A stretch of 7,756 nt of DNA from Kiloniellaceae bacterium (GTDB taxonomy: Bacteria; Pseudomonadota; Alphaproteobacteria; Kiloniellales; Kiloniellaceae), in contig JAJFGM010000863.1 in NCBI GenBank assembly GCA_021776145.1, forward strand, positions 1-7,756, written 5' to 3'. Positions 1 to 6,611 of this stretch are shown here, one piece after another. The notes beneath the pieces are model-generated. The model saw only the letters and a program-made list of their open reading frames with translations, was not told where the DNA came from and made no database searches. Numbering within the stretch: the first letter of the stretch is position 1; every line of letters starts with the position of its first letter. The position numbers were made by a program, and so were the translations under genes.

Positions 1-129
1 GGCCACTCCAATAGCAAGACGAACTACTAGATTGGGTAGTAGGATTGATAATATCCATAGTTAAGAAAAATTTTACATATGGTTGCATTAATTGCATCGA
101 TAGTGATTTTTCAGAACGGGGTAGCTGTT
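1..129. other. AT-rich leader upstream of the chemoreceptor gene
   Basis: No gene is supported here. The stretch is clearly richer in A and T than the rest of the window, as expected of a promoter region. It holds a 6-bp inverted repeat, CTACTA (24-29) and TAGTAG (37-42), around a 7-nt loop. It also holds a direct repeat of TTGCAT at 83-88 and 92-97. A TTGATA at 45-50 could be a -35 element, but I see no convincing -10 element at 16-18 bp from it, so no promoter is called. An in-frame ATG at 79 would add 17 hydrophobic residues to the chemoreceptor. It has no purine-rich ribosome site before it and is not preferred. Confidence 0.4.
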
Positions 130-2328
130 ATGAGCGACGCAATCAAATCAGACTCCAGCGCCAGTGCTTTCCAGCGTTTGGCCCACTTGCGGATCAGTAC
201 CAAATTGCCATTGATGATTGTGGCCGCTGCCGCCACCCTGGCCGTGAGCATAGGTCTGTCGAATTACTTCAGCGCCTCCAGTGCGACGCAAGATCAGGTT
301 CGGCAAAACCTATCCGCGGTGGCGGAAGGTCGAAAGGCGGGATTGTCGAACTATCTGGCCTCAATCGAGCAAGACATGCGCTTCACGGCGAGCAACCCGA
401 CCGTGCGCGCGGCGCTTAGCGATTTCGCCTCTGCCTGGCAGGTCATGGGGGACGGGCAGACCGAGACCTTGCAGCGGCTCTATATCACGGATAATCCGAA
501 CCCGACCGGACAAAAGGAAGTTCTCGACGCAGCCAGTGACGGTTCGCTCTATAGCGAGCAACACGGTGTTTATCACCCCTGGTTCAGACAATTCCTGCGC
601 GAACGGGACTACTACGATATCTTTCTCTTCGATCTCGACGGCAATCTGATCTACACGGTCTTCAAGGAGCTCGACTACGCGACCAACCTGATGTCAGGCG
701 AGTGGCGGAACACCGACTTGGGCAACGCCTATCGGGCGGCGCGGGGCAATCCGCAGGCAAATAGCCTGAACTTTTTCGATTTCAAACCCTACGCTCCGAG
801 CCATGGCGCCCCAGCCAGTTTCATCTCGACGCCAATCCTCGATGGCAACGGCGAGATCGCAGGCGTCTTGGTATTTCAAATGCCGAACAATCGCATCAAC
901 GCTGTGATGGCTGTAGAAGCCGGCCTGGGGGAGACCGGAGAAAGTTATATCGTTGGCCAGGATCAGCTCATGCGCAACGACACCCGTTTTTCCGAGGAAT
1001 CGACGATCCTAACCGCGAAGGTCGAGGCCGACCTGGTCGGGCAAGTGCTCGCGGCCACGGGTGAGGAGATCCTAAGTGGCAGTATCGTGAATTACCGTGG
1101 CGTCGAAGCCGTCGCGACGGCGGTCCCCTTTGAATTCCAAGGCGTGCGTTGGGCCCTTGTGGCGGAGATCGCACAGTCCGAGGCCGACGCACCTATTGCC
1201 AGCATGCGAAACACCATGCTGATCATCGCGGCCCTGTTGCTTGCCGGCGTCGCCATTGTCGGGACCTTCCTGGCCCGTCGAATCACCGGCCCAATCGAAC
1301 AGACGACAGAAGCGATGAAATCCCTGGCCGCTGGCGATACCTCGATCACGATCATGGGGGCCAATCGCCGGGATGAAGTTGGCGACATGGCACGAGCCGT
1401 CGAAGTGTTTCGCGAAAACGCTGTCCAACAAACCAAGCTCGAAGAGGAGAAGCGTGCGGAGGACGAAACCCGAAAAAGGCGCGCCGAAACGATTGAGAAG
1501 TCCATCGGTGATTTCGATACCCAGGTTTCCAGCGTTCTGAACGCGGTCAATGCGGCTGCCGAAGAAATGCAGGGCAGCGCCAAGGAAATGCTGGAAACAG
1601 CCGAACAAACCAGCCGGAAGGCAACCGAGGTCGCGGATGCTTCGGAAGATGCGGCATCAAACGTCCAAACCGTGGCCGCTGCGACCGAGGAGCTTTCCTC
1701 CTCCATCACGGAAATTTCTTCGCAAGTGGTTGATTCCTCGAATATCGCCGGTAGTGCCGCTGAACAAGCCCGACTGACCAACGAACAAGTTGAGAGCCTC
1801 GTGCAAGCGGCACAGAAGGTTGGCGTCGTGGTGAATATGATCTCCGATATTGCCGAACAGACCAATCTTTTGGCGCTCAATGCCACGATCGAAGCGGCGC
1901 GTGCCGGCGACGCGGGCAAGGGCTTTGCCGTCGTGGCCTCGGAGGTCAAAAGCCTTGCAACGCAAACGGCGAAGGCAACCGAAGAGATCTCCGGGCAGAT
2001 CGCCAGTATCCAGGACGCCACCGGCACCGCAGCCGCGGCAATCAGGGAAATCGGTGAGACCATCGAGAAGATGAGCATGAATTCGTCCGCGGTTTCAGCC
2101 GCGGTCGAAGAGCAGAGTGCGGCAACACAGGAGATTTCCAGCAACATCCAACGGGTCTCCGATGGAACAAAGAGGGTCTCCAGCAATATCGTCGAAGTTA
2201 CCGAGTCGGCGGGTCAAACCGGCCGCGCGGCAAATCAGGTGGAAAAGACCTCGGGCGAGCTCGCAGGTCAATCCGTGGCGCTGCGTGGCGCGGTCGACGA
2301 TTTTCTAGCCAAGGTGCGTGCGGTTTAA
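130..2328 (+). CDS. Methyl-accepting chemotaxis protein (Cache-like sensor, HAMP, signalling domain)
   Basis: This is a transmembrane chemoreceptor of 732 residues. It senses a ligand outside the inner membrane and controls the CheA kinase through CheW. From the N-terminus it has a short cytoplasmic tail; TM1 at about 26-47; a sensor region of about 310 residues (48-360) whose segments 'DYYDIFLFDLDGNLIY' and 'FISTPILDGNGEIAGVLVFQ' are typical of Cache/PAS-like folds, with length suggesting a double Cache; TM2 at about 361-382; a HAMP domain at 383-435 beginning 'RRITGPIEQT'; and a long coiled-coil signalling domain. The conserved hairpin tip 'DIAEQTNLLALNATIEAARAG' lies at about 573-593. No C-terminal CheR/CheB-binding pentapeptide is present (it ends FLAKVRAV). 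The start at 130 is chosen because GGGG lies just upstream and the TM1 spacing is normal; an in-frame ATG at 79 is the alternative. The gene looks intact and complete. The ligand is unknown. No che gene is visible nearby, so it is probably an orphan receptor. Confidence 0.95.
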   Translation: MSDAIKSDSSASAFQRLAHLRISTKLPLMIVAAAATLAVSIGLSNYFSASSATQDQVRQNLSAVAEGRKAGLSNYLASIEQDMRFTASNPTVRAALSDFASAWQVMGDGQTETLQRLYITDNPNPTGQKEVLDAASDGSLYSEQHGVYHPWFRQFLRERDYYDIFLFDLDGNLIYTVFKELDYATNLMSGEWRNTDLGNAYRAARGNPQANSLNFFDFKPYAPSHGAPASFISTPILDGNGEIAGVLVFQMPNNRINAVMAVEAGLGETGESYIVGQDQLMRNDTRFSEESTILTAKVEADLVGQVLAATGEEILSGSIVNYRGVEAVATAVPFEFQGVRWALVAEIAQSEADAPIASMRNTMLIIAALLLAGVAIVGTFLARRITGPIEQTTEAMKSLAAGDTSITIMGANRRDEVGDMARAVEVFRENAVQQTKLEEEKRAEDETRKRRAETIEKSIGDFDTQVSSVLNAVNAAAEEMQGSAKEMLETAEQTSRKATEVADASEDAASNVQTVAAATEELSSSITEISSQVVDSSNIAGSAAEQARLTNEQVESLVQAAQKVGVVVNMISDIAEQTNLLALNATIEAARAGDAGKGFAVVASEVKSLATQTAKATEEISGQIASIQDATGTAAAAIREIGETIEKMSMNSSAVSAAVEEQSAATQEISSNIQRVSDGTKRVSSNIVEVTESAGQTGRAANQVEKTSGELAGQSVALRGAVDDFLAKVRAV

Positions 2329-2337
2329 ACCGCACCT
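2312..2337. other. Perfect palindrome spanning the chemoreceptor stop codon
   Basis: Positions 2318-2335 read GTGCGGTTTAAACCGCAC, a perfect 18-bp palindrome whose centre falls inside the TAA stop codon (2326-2328). An alternative hairpin uses AGGTGCG (2312-2318) paired with CGCACCT (2331-2337) around a 12-nt loop. No T-run follows on the + strand, so it is not a standard intrinsic terminator. It may act as a 3' mRNA end structure or a protein-binding site, or it may be chance. Confidence 0.45.
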
Positions 2338-2445
2338 GCCCGACGCCGCTGCGAAGGCACATCTTTATGCCAACCTTGTCCTCGTCGGCTCAGGCCCTGT
2401 AGCGCGCCCAACTGGGAAGTTTGTTCCGAACGCTTGGACGGCAAG
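2329..2445. other. Convergent intergenic spacer
   Basis: This spacer of 117 bp lies between the 3' ends of the chemoreceptor gene and the mlrC-like gene. On the - strand, just after the mlrC-like stop, there is only a weak 5-bp stem, GCTTG/CAAGC (2442-2446 with 2432-2436), and no T-run. I see no gene, RNA or clear terminator here apart from the palindrome at its left edge. Confidence 0.5.
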
Positions 2446-3975
2446 CTACACCGGCGCCTTCGGCAGCGGTCTCACGCCGAAGGGCCGGCCGCGCGGGCCG
2501 AGACGGACGCCGGGCCTGAGGTTTCGATAGGTCACGCGGTCAAGACGGCAGGGGTGGGCGCCGGGGGCCTCGGCAAGCAGGATCAGATCGGCCACGGGTT
2601 CGAAATCGGCGCGGAAGTGTACGGTGCTTTTCACCGCCACGATGCGCTGCGCAGGGAGTTCGATGCCGATGTGGCTGAAGATCGCCTGATCCAGACACTG
2701 GCAACGCCGGCTACCGACCACCACGCGGACGTCCGCGTCGGCATCGACAACCCGGAGCAGTACCGTCGGCCCCAAATCCGCCGTGTTGCCGGCATACATA
2801 ACACCGGTGAAGGGAAACCGGCCGTCGCTGAGCGCTTCGACGCGGAAACGGCCCTTGTAGGGCATCTGGCCGGCCTGGCCGGATTTTCCGCCCAATGCCG
2901 TCTCCAGTTCCGCGCCGATACCGGCGGCGTGCGCCGAGGCGGCAACCTCCGGATCGTCGAGCAATGCCAACACCGCGCCCCGTGCCTTGCCGGCCACCAG
3001 GGCGGTGAGCAGGCCAGTGGTGTCGGAGGTCGCGCCGGCGCCGGGATTGTCCTGGGCGTCGGCAATGACCACGGGGCCGGAGCCATCGTGGGCCATGGCC
3101 CGCGCAACGGCGGCTTCGGCAGACAGCAAGGGGTCATCGAAACGGCCTTCCGCCGCCAGCAGCGAGTCGAGCAGGGTGGCCACCGCCCGGTCGGCGGCCT
3201 CTTGCGTCGACCCATAGGCGACGACCGACGGTCCCGCGTCGCGAATGTCGGCCGCTGGGAATCCCATGGCAATGTCGGCGGTGACCAGATCTTCGATGTC
3301 GAGTTGAGAGAGCCTCTCGTACAGCTCCCGGCAGGGCGGCGAGCCGGTATGCTGCGACGACAGGGGGACGAGAAAGGGGGCCTGGCGGAAGGCCTTATAG
3401 AGCGCGGCGTTGTCGAACAGACGCTCCAGCAGGGCAAAAGCCCGCGCCCCCGTCGCCGCCATGTCGATGTGGGGATAAGTACGGAAGATACAGAGAGAGG
3501 AGGCGTGGGCGCTGATCGTCTTTGTGACGTTGGCGTGCAGGTCGAGGCTGACGGCGATGGGCAAGTCCGGCCCGGTGACACCGCGAATACGGGTCAGCAG
3601 TTCGCCTTCGCCGTCCTCATGGGATTCCGTCACCATGGCGCCATGCAGGTCGAGGTAAAGGCCGTCGATCGCGCCGGCGTCGCGAATGCCGTCGCAGATC
3701 ATGCCAGCGATGCGCTCGAAGGCGTCGTCGGTCACATAGGAGCAGGGCTCCGCCGAGCACCAGAGGATCGGGTGCAAGTCATAGCCGTCCGTGGATCTTG
3801 CGGCATCGCAGAATCCCGCGATCGGAAGATTGACGCCTGCCGTTTGGCGCAATACCTCGGCGCCGATCAGCAGCCCCGGCCAGGCATCGGCCAACTCGAA
3901 GTCGGCAAAGGACGCGCGCGTTGCGCCGAAGGTATTGGTCTCGTGCTGAAAGCCGGCGATGGCGATGCGTTTCAT
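2446..3975 (-). CDS. M81 family metallopeptidase (MlrC-like)
   Basis: The product is a 509-residue protein of the MlrC family, named for the enzyme that cleaves linearised microcystin; most relatives are uncharacterised peptide or amide hydrolases. The N-terminal domain (about 1-290) opens with 'IAGFQHETNTF' and carries 'DGLYLDLHGAM' (about 104-114), 'SLDLHAN' (143-149) and 'RTYPHID' (165-171). Asp145, His147 and His169 have the spacing of the zinc ligands I recall for Sphingomonas MlrC (Asp167, His169, His191). The C-terminal MlrC_C domain begins near 303 with 'IADAQDNPGAGATSDTTG'. There is no signal peptide or membrane segment, so it should be cytoplasmic. Length is normal for the family; the last ~20 residues after 'YRNLR' are Arg/Pro/Gly-rich and look unusual. 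The ATG at 3975 overlaps the TGA of the upstream amidohydrolase remnant (ATGA) and has only a weak ribosome site, which suggests past translational coupling. The substrate is unknown; proximity to a peptide-type binding protein suggests small peptides. Confidence 0.93.
   Translation of the reverse strand: MKRIAIAGFQHETNTFGATRASFADFELADAWPGLLIGAEVLRQTAGVNLPIAGFCDAARSTDGYDLHPILWCSAEPCSYVTDDAFERIAGMICDGIRDAGAIDGLYLDLHGAMVTESHEDGEGELLTRIRGVTGPDLPIAVSLDLHANVTKTISAHASSLCIFRTYPHIDMAATGARAFALLERLFDNAALYKAFRQAPFLVPLSSQHTGSPPCRELYERLSQLDIEDLVTADIAMGFPAADIRDAGPSVVAYGSTQEAADRAVATLLDSLLAAEGRFDDPLLSAEAAVARAMAHDGSGPVVIADAQDNPGAGATSDTTGLLTALVAGKARGAVLALLDDPEVAASAHAAGIGAELETALGGKSGQAGQMPYKGRFRVEALSDGRFPFTGVMYAGNTADLGPTVLLRVVDADADVRVVVGSRRCQCLDQAIFSHIGIELPAQRIVAVKSTVHFRADFEPVADLILLAEAPGAHPCRLDRVTYRNLRPGVRLGPRGRPFGVRPLPKAPV
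2457..2483. other. 8-bp inverted repeat inside the 3' end of the mlrC-like gene
   Basis: CCTTCGGC (2457-2464) and GCCGAAGG (2476-2483) form a perfect 8-bp stem around an 11-nt loop, inside the last dozen codons of the mlrC-like gene. No T-run follows on either strand. It may be a transcript-end structure shared by two convergent genes, or a by-product of GC-rich Arg/Pro codons. Confidence 0.35.
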
Positions 3976-4274
3976 GGTTTTGATCCGGAAGTTTGTCTCA
4001 GATAAACGGTGGCACCACGCAGGATGGTTTCTTCGACTTCGATGGAACGACGCTCGGCGGTCAAGGGATTTTCCGAAAGAATGGCGACATCCGCGCGCTT
4101 GTCCGCTTCGATGCTGCCGCGCTCGGTGTCCCGAAAGTCCTGCCAGGCGGCATCGATGGTGTGCGCCCGAAGCGCCTTGCTGGGCGTCAGCGCCTGGGCC
4201 GGACCGAGCGTGACATCGCGGTGGAAGTCGCTCCAGTAGTATTTATGCGCCGGAAAGAAACTGACGGTCAGGAT
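3972..4274 (-). pseudogene. C-terminal remnant of a YtcJ-type amidohydrolase
   Basis: The reading frame holds two conserved pieces of the amidohydrolase 3 (YtcJ) family, metal-dependent enzymes usually of about 540 residues. The first is 'SFFPAHKYYWSDFHRDVTLGP' (about 4262-4200). The second is the C-terminal block 'ALTPSKALRAHTIDAAWQDF...ERGSIEADKRADVAILSENPL' running to the stop. In intact relatives roughly 50-60 residues separate these pieces and include the metal-binding Asp of an 'H-x-D-x-P' motif. Here the two pieces are directly joined in frame near 4193-4205. The whole N-terminal part, with the HxH metal site, is also missing. The open frame continues upstream to a TTG at 4439, but residues before about 4275 resemble nothing in the family and include no ATG. 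It cannot be an active hydrolase. Its TGA (3972-3974) overlaps the mlrC-like ATG, showing that the two were operon partners. Confidence 0.85.
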
Positions 4275-4370
4275 GGTTCCTTTGTGGTAAAGCCTTTGCG
4301 TCAATTTTCTGGCAACTCCTTCCAGCCCGAAGTCTCTGCAATGACGCGCACCTTGTGAAGCGACACTATC

Positions 4371-4396
4371 GCGGAAGTGAATGTTTTCACCTTCGC
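4371..4396. promoter_or_regulatory. Candidate operator: 26-bp dyad with a CRP/FNR-like core
   Basis: Arms at 4371-4381 (GCGGAAGTGAA) and 4386-4396 (TTCACCTTCGC) flank a 4-bp centre, and 9 of 11 arm positions are complementary. The core GTGA-N6-TCAC (4377-4390) matches the inner part of the CRP-type consensus TGTGA-N6-TCACA. The site is centred about 100 bp before the start codon of the rightward hydrolase gene, between two divergent units, where a shared regulator would bind. It could also form an RNA hairpin. The regulator is inferred; none is encoded in the window. Confidence 0.4.
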
Positions 4397-4470
4397 CGGA
4401 GCGCAATTGTGATGTAGCGTTCTTCGAGGCGTCCGGCAATGCCCGCGAAATTGGGGGAAGAGCACGCCGA

Positions 4471-4479
4471 AGGGGAGGT
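4471..4479 (+). promoter_or_regulatory. Strong ribosome-binding site deciding the CocE-type start
   Basis: AGGGGAGGT contains GGAGG at 4474-4478, five bases before the ATG at 4484. An upstream in-frame ATG at 4439 would add 15 residues and has no comparable site. The family alignment also fits a start at 'MRIVEAFPH', so 4484 is preferred. Confidence 0.8.
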
Positions 4480-4483
4480 TTCC

Positions 4484-6502
4484 ATGAGGATCGTCGAGGC
4501 GTTTCCGCACACGACCAAGGTCATGGATCCGGTGTTCATTCCGCTGTCCGACGGCATCACCCTCGCCGCGCGCATTTGGCTGCCGGAGGACGCCGACGAG
4601 ACTCCGGTTCCGGCGATCCTCGAATACCTGCCTTATCGGCGGCAAGACGGCACGGCCGAACGCGACGCCCTGACACACCCCTATTTTGCCGGGCACGGTT
4701 ATGCCTGCGTGCGCGTCGACATGCGCGGCTCGGGCGATTCCGAAGGCATTTTGCTCGGCGAGTATCTCAAGCAAGAACAAGATGACGCGCTGGAGATCAT
4801 CGACTGGATCGTTGCCCAACCCTGGTGCGCCGGATCGGTTGGCATGATCGGGATCTCGTGGGGCGGGTTCAATGGGCTGCAGGTTGCCGCCCGCAAACCG
4901 CCGGCGCTGAAAGCCATTGTCTCGATCTGTTCCACCGACGACCGCTATGCCGACGACATCCACTACATGGGCGGTTGCCTGGTGAACGACAACGCCGCCT
5001 GGAACGCCTACATGTTCTCCATCAACACGACACCGCCGGACCCGGACATGGTGGGCAACAAGTGGCACGACATCTGGACCAAAAGACTGAAGGGCAGCGG
5101 ACTGTGGCTGGAAGACTGGATGTCGCACCAAACCCGCGACGACTTTTACAAACACGGCTCGGTTTGCGAAAATTTTGCCGACATAGAGGCCGCGGTCTAT
5201 GCCGTTGGTGGCTGGGCTGACGGCTATTCGAACGCGGTCTTTCGCTTGCTCGCCGAACTGAAGTCACCCTGCAAGGGTCTGGTCGGCCCCTGGGGCCACA
5301 AGTACCCGCACTTTGCCCATCCGGGTCCGAGAATGGGTTTCCTGCAAGAGTGCATCCGCTGGTGGGATCATTGGCTGAAGGGAAACGACACCGGCATTAT
5401 GGACGAACCGCAATTGCGTTGCTGGATGCAAGATCCGGTGCCGCCGCGGACCTATTACGCCGAGCGCCCCGGGCGTTGGGTGGCGGAGGAAAGCTGGCCA
5501 TCGCCGCGTATCGAAGCGACTACCCTGCATCTCAACCGTGGCGGCCTCGGCGCCGCACCGGGCGAGGCTGGCGATCTCGCCATCAACTCACCCTTGACTG
5601 TCGGATTGATGGCCGGACAATGGTGCCCGCACGGCTCCGACCCTGACCAGGCCGGCGACCAGCGCTACGAGGCCGGCGGGTCCCTGGTCTTTGACGGCGA
5701 ACCGCTGGCCGAAGCCATGGAGATCCTTGGCGCGCCCGTCGTCGAGCTCGATCTGGCCTGCGACAAACCGCAGGGCATGGTGGCGGTCTGTCTGTCGGAG
5801 GTTCTGCCCGACGGTGCCGCGACTCGCATCAGCTATGGCCTACTGAACCTATCGCACCGCGACAGCCACGAAACGCCGAGCGCCCTGGAGCCGGGAACGA
5901 GGTATCGCATCCGGCTGCAATTGAACGACGCTGGGCACCGTTTCGAGCGCGGCAACCGAATTCGTATCGCGGTCTCCAGCAACTATTGGCCGATCGCCTG
6001 GCCATCGCCGGAAATGACCACGCTCAGCATCGCGGCGGCTTCCAGCCTGCTGATCCTGCCACTGCGTCCGGAGCGGGCGGAGGATGCGTCGCTACGCCCC
6101 TTCGAGGAAGCGGAAAGCGCCCGGCCCCTGGCGCAGACGATCCAGCGGGCGCCGGACTATCAATGGACAGTGACGCAGGACATGATCGGCGGTTGTTTTA
6201 CCGTACATCAGTGGTTCGACGAGGGCCGGACCACCTATGACGAACAAGACGGCTGGACCGTCGAGTCGACCCACGACGAATACTTCACCATCCACCCCGA
6301 CGACCCGGTAACCGCCAAGCTCGATATCACCTGGACGGAACGCTTCGAGCGCGGTGCCTGGCAGGTTTCATCAAAGACCCATACCGTCGTCACTTCGACG
6401 GCAAGCCATTTCCGCGTCGCGGCGAAAATGCAGGCATGGCAGGGCGACGAAATCGTCCATGAACAGAGTTGGGACCGGGAGTTCGAGCGTAACCACGTAT
6501 AA
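4484..6502 (+). CDS. CocE/NonD family serine hydrolase (X-Pro dipeptidyl-peptidase S15 type)
   Basis: The product is a 672-residue alpha/beta hydrolase related to cocaine esterase CocE and PepX/S15 peptidases, which hydrolyse esters, amides or N-terminal dipeptides. The catalytic domain covers about 15-300. The nucleophile elbow is 'GISWGG' (Ser125), the acid is in 'GGWADGYSN' (Asp246) and the base is in 'GPWGHKYPH' (His272), so the triad is complete. 'VRVDMRGSGDSEG' (77-88) and 'YLPYRRQDGT' (49-58) are family hallmarks. A PepX_C-like beta-rich domain follows at about 340-525, with the typical 'FERGNRIRIAVSSNYWPIAWPSP'. A further C-terminal domain of about 140 residues is absent from the ~570-residue CocE itself but fits a longer proteobacterial subfamily. 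No signal peptide or membrane segment is visible, so it is probably cytoplasmic. The gene is followed 109 bp later by a peptide-type binding-protein gene on the same strand, consistent with cleavage of an imported compound. The real substrate (peptide, ester or amide) cannot be told from sequence. Confidence 0.92.
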   Translation: MRIVEAFPHTTKVMDPVFIPLSDGITLAARIWLPEDADETPVPAILEYLPYRRQDGTAERDALTHPYFAGHGYACVRVDMRGSGDSEGILLGEYLKQEQDDALEIIDWIVAQPWCAGSVGMIGISWGGFNGLQVAARKPPALKAIVSICSTDDRYADDIHYMGGCLVNDNAAWNAYMFSINTTPPDPDMVGNKWHDIWTKRLKGSGLWLEDWMSHQTRDDFYKHGSVCENFADIEAAVYAVGGWADGYSNAVFRLLAELKSPCKGLVGPWGHKYPHFAHPGPRMGFLQECIRWWDHWLKGNDTGIMDEPQLRCWMQDPVPPRTYYAERPGRWVAEESWPSPRIEATTLHLNRGGLGAAPGEAGDLAINSPLTVGLMAGQWCPHGSDPDQAGDQRYEAGGSLVFDGEPLAEAMEILGAPVVELDLACDKPQGMVAVCLSEVLPDGAATRISYGLLNLSHRDSHETPSALEPGTRYRIRLQLNDAGHRFERGNRIRIAVSSNYWPIAWPSPEMTTLSIAAASSLLILPLRPERAEDASLRPFEEAESARPLAQTIQRAPDYQWTVTQDMIGGCFTVHQWFDEGRTTYDEQDGWTVESTHDEYFTIHPDDPVTAKLDITWTERFERGAWQVSSKTHTVVTSTASHFRVAAKMQAWQGDEIVHEQSWDREFERNHV

Positions 6503-6611
6503 CGTAGAAGTTGACTCCGCGATGGAGTATTGGCGGAGTCCTGGATATCCAAATTGAGAATCGCAGTTCGGACTGGGCTGTCCGGCGAGATTTCAAACCA
6601 GGGAGATGATC
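6503..6611 (+). other. Structured intercistronic region before the binding-protein gene
   Basis: This spacer of 109 bp holds three dyads. GACTCCGC (6513-6520) pairs with GCGGAGTC (6533-6540); ACTCC (6514-6518) can pair instead with GGAGT (6524-6528). TGGATATCCA (6542-6551) is a 10-bp palindrome. CGGAC (6569-6573) pairs with GTCCG (6580-6584). None is followed by a T-run, so none is a clear intrinsic terminator. They may stabilise or partly attenuate the transcript between the hydrolase and the binding protein. Confidence 0.5.
6513..6540 (+). other. 8-bp hairpin just after the CocE-type stop codon
   Basis: A perfect 8-bp GC-rich stem with a 12-nt loop begins 11 nt after the TAA stop. The left arm can alternatively pair with a nearer copy of GGAGT at 6524-6528, giving two mutually exclusive structures. 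No U-tract follows, so it may be an mRNA-processing or stability element rather than a terminator. Confidence 0.5.

Larger units (their letters stand above)
4275..4483. other. Divergent spacer between the amidohydrolase remnant and the CocE-type gene
   Basis: This stretch of 209 bp has no supported gene. It lies between the left-reading remnant/mlrC-like unit and the right-reading hydrolase, so promoters for both would be expected here. It contains the dyad at 4371-4396, described separately. On the - strand, a purine-rich GGAAGGAG (4316-4323) lies upstream of an in-frame TTG (4302-4304) that could in principle start translation into the remnant, although the 11-nt gap is long. I found no convincing -35/-10 pair on either strand. 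Confidence 0.45.

Noticed and set aside
45..79. A sigma70-type promoter using TTGATA at 45-50
   Set aside because: No acceptable -10 hexamer lies at the right spacing; the nearest candidate, TACATA at 74-79, is 23 bp away.
79..129. Upstream ATG at 79 as the chemoreceptor start
   Set aside because: No ribosome site precedes it, and the added 17 residues lie in the AT-rich leader and are not needed for the family architecture.
1092..2186. A 364-codon open frame on the - strand opposite the chemoreceptor
   Set aside because: Its Ser/Ala/Val-rich translation mirrors the Ala/Glu/Ser codons of the coiled coil and shows no domain or ribosome site.
2434..4005. A 523-codon open frame on the + strand opposite the mlrC-like gene
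   Set aside because: It is antisense to a gene with clear family motifs, its translation is rich in Gly/Arg/Val with no recognisable domain, and long mirror frames are expected in GC-rich DNA.
4301..5155. A 284-codon open frame on the - strand across the CocE-type start and the divergent spacer
   Set aside because: Most of it is antisense to the hydrolase coding sequence. Its end in the spacer ('VRVIAETSGWKELPEN') looked gene-like at first, but I could not link it to any family.
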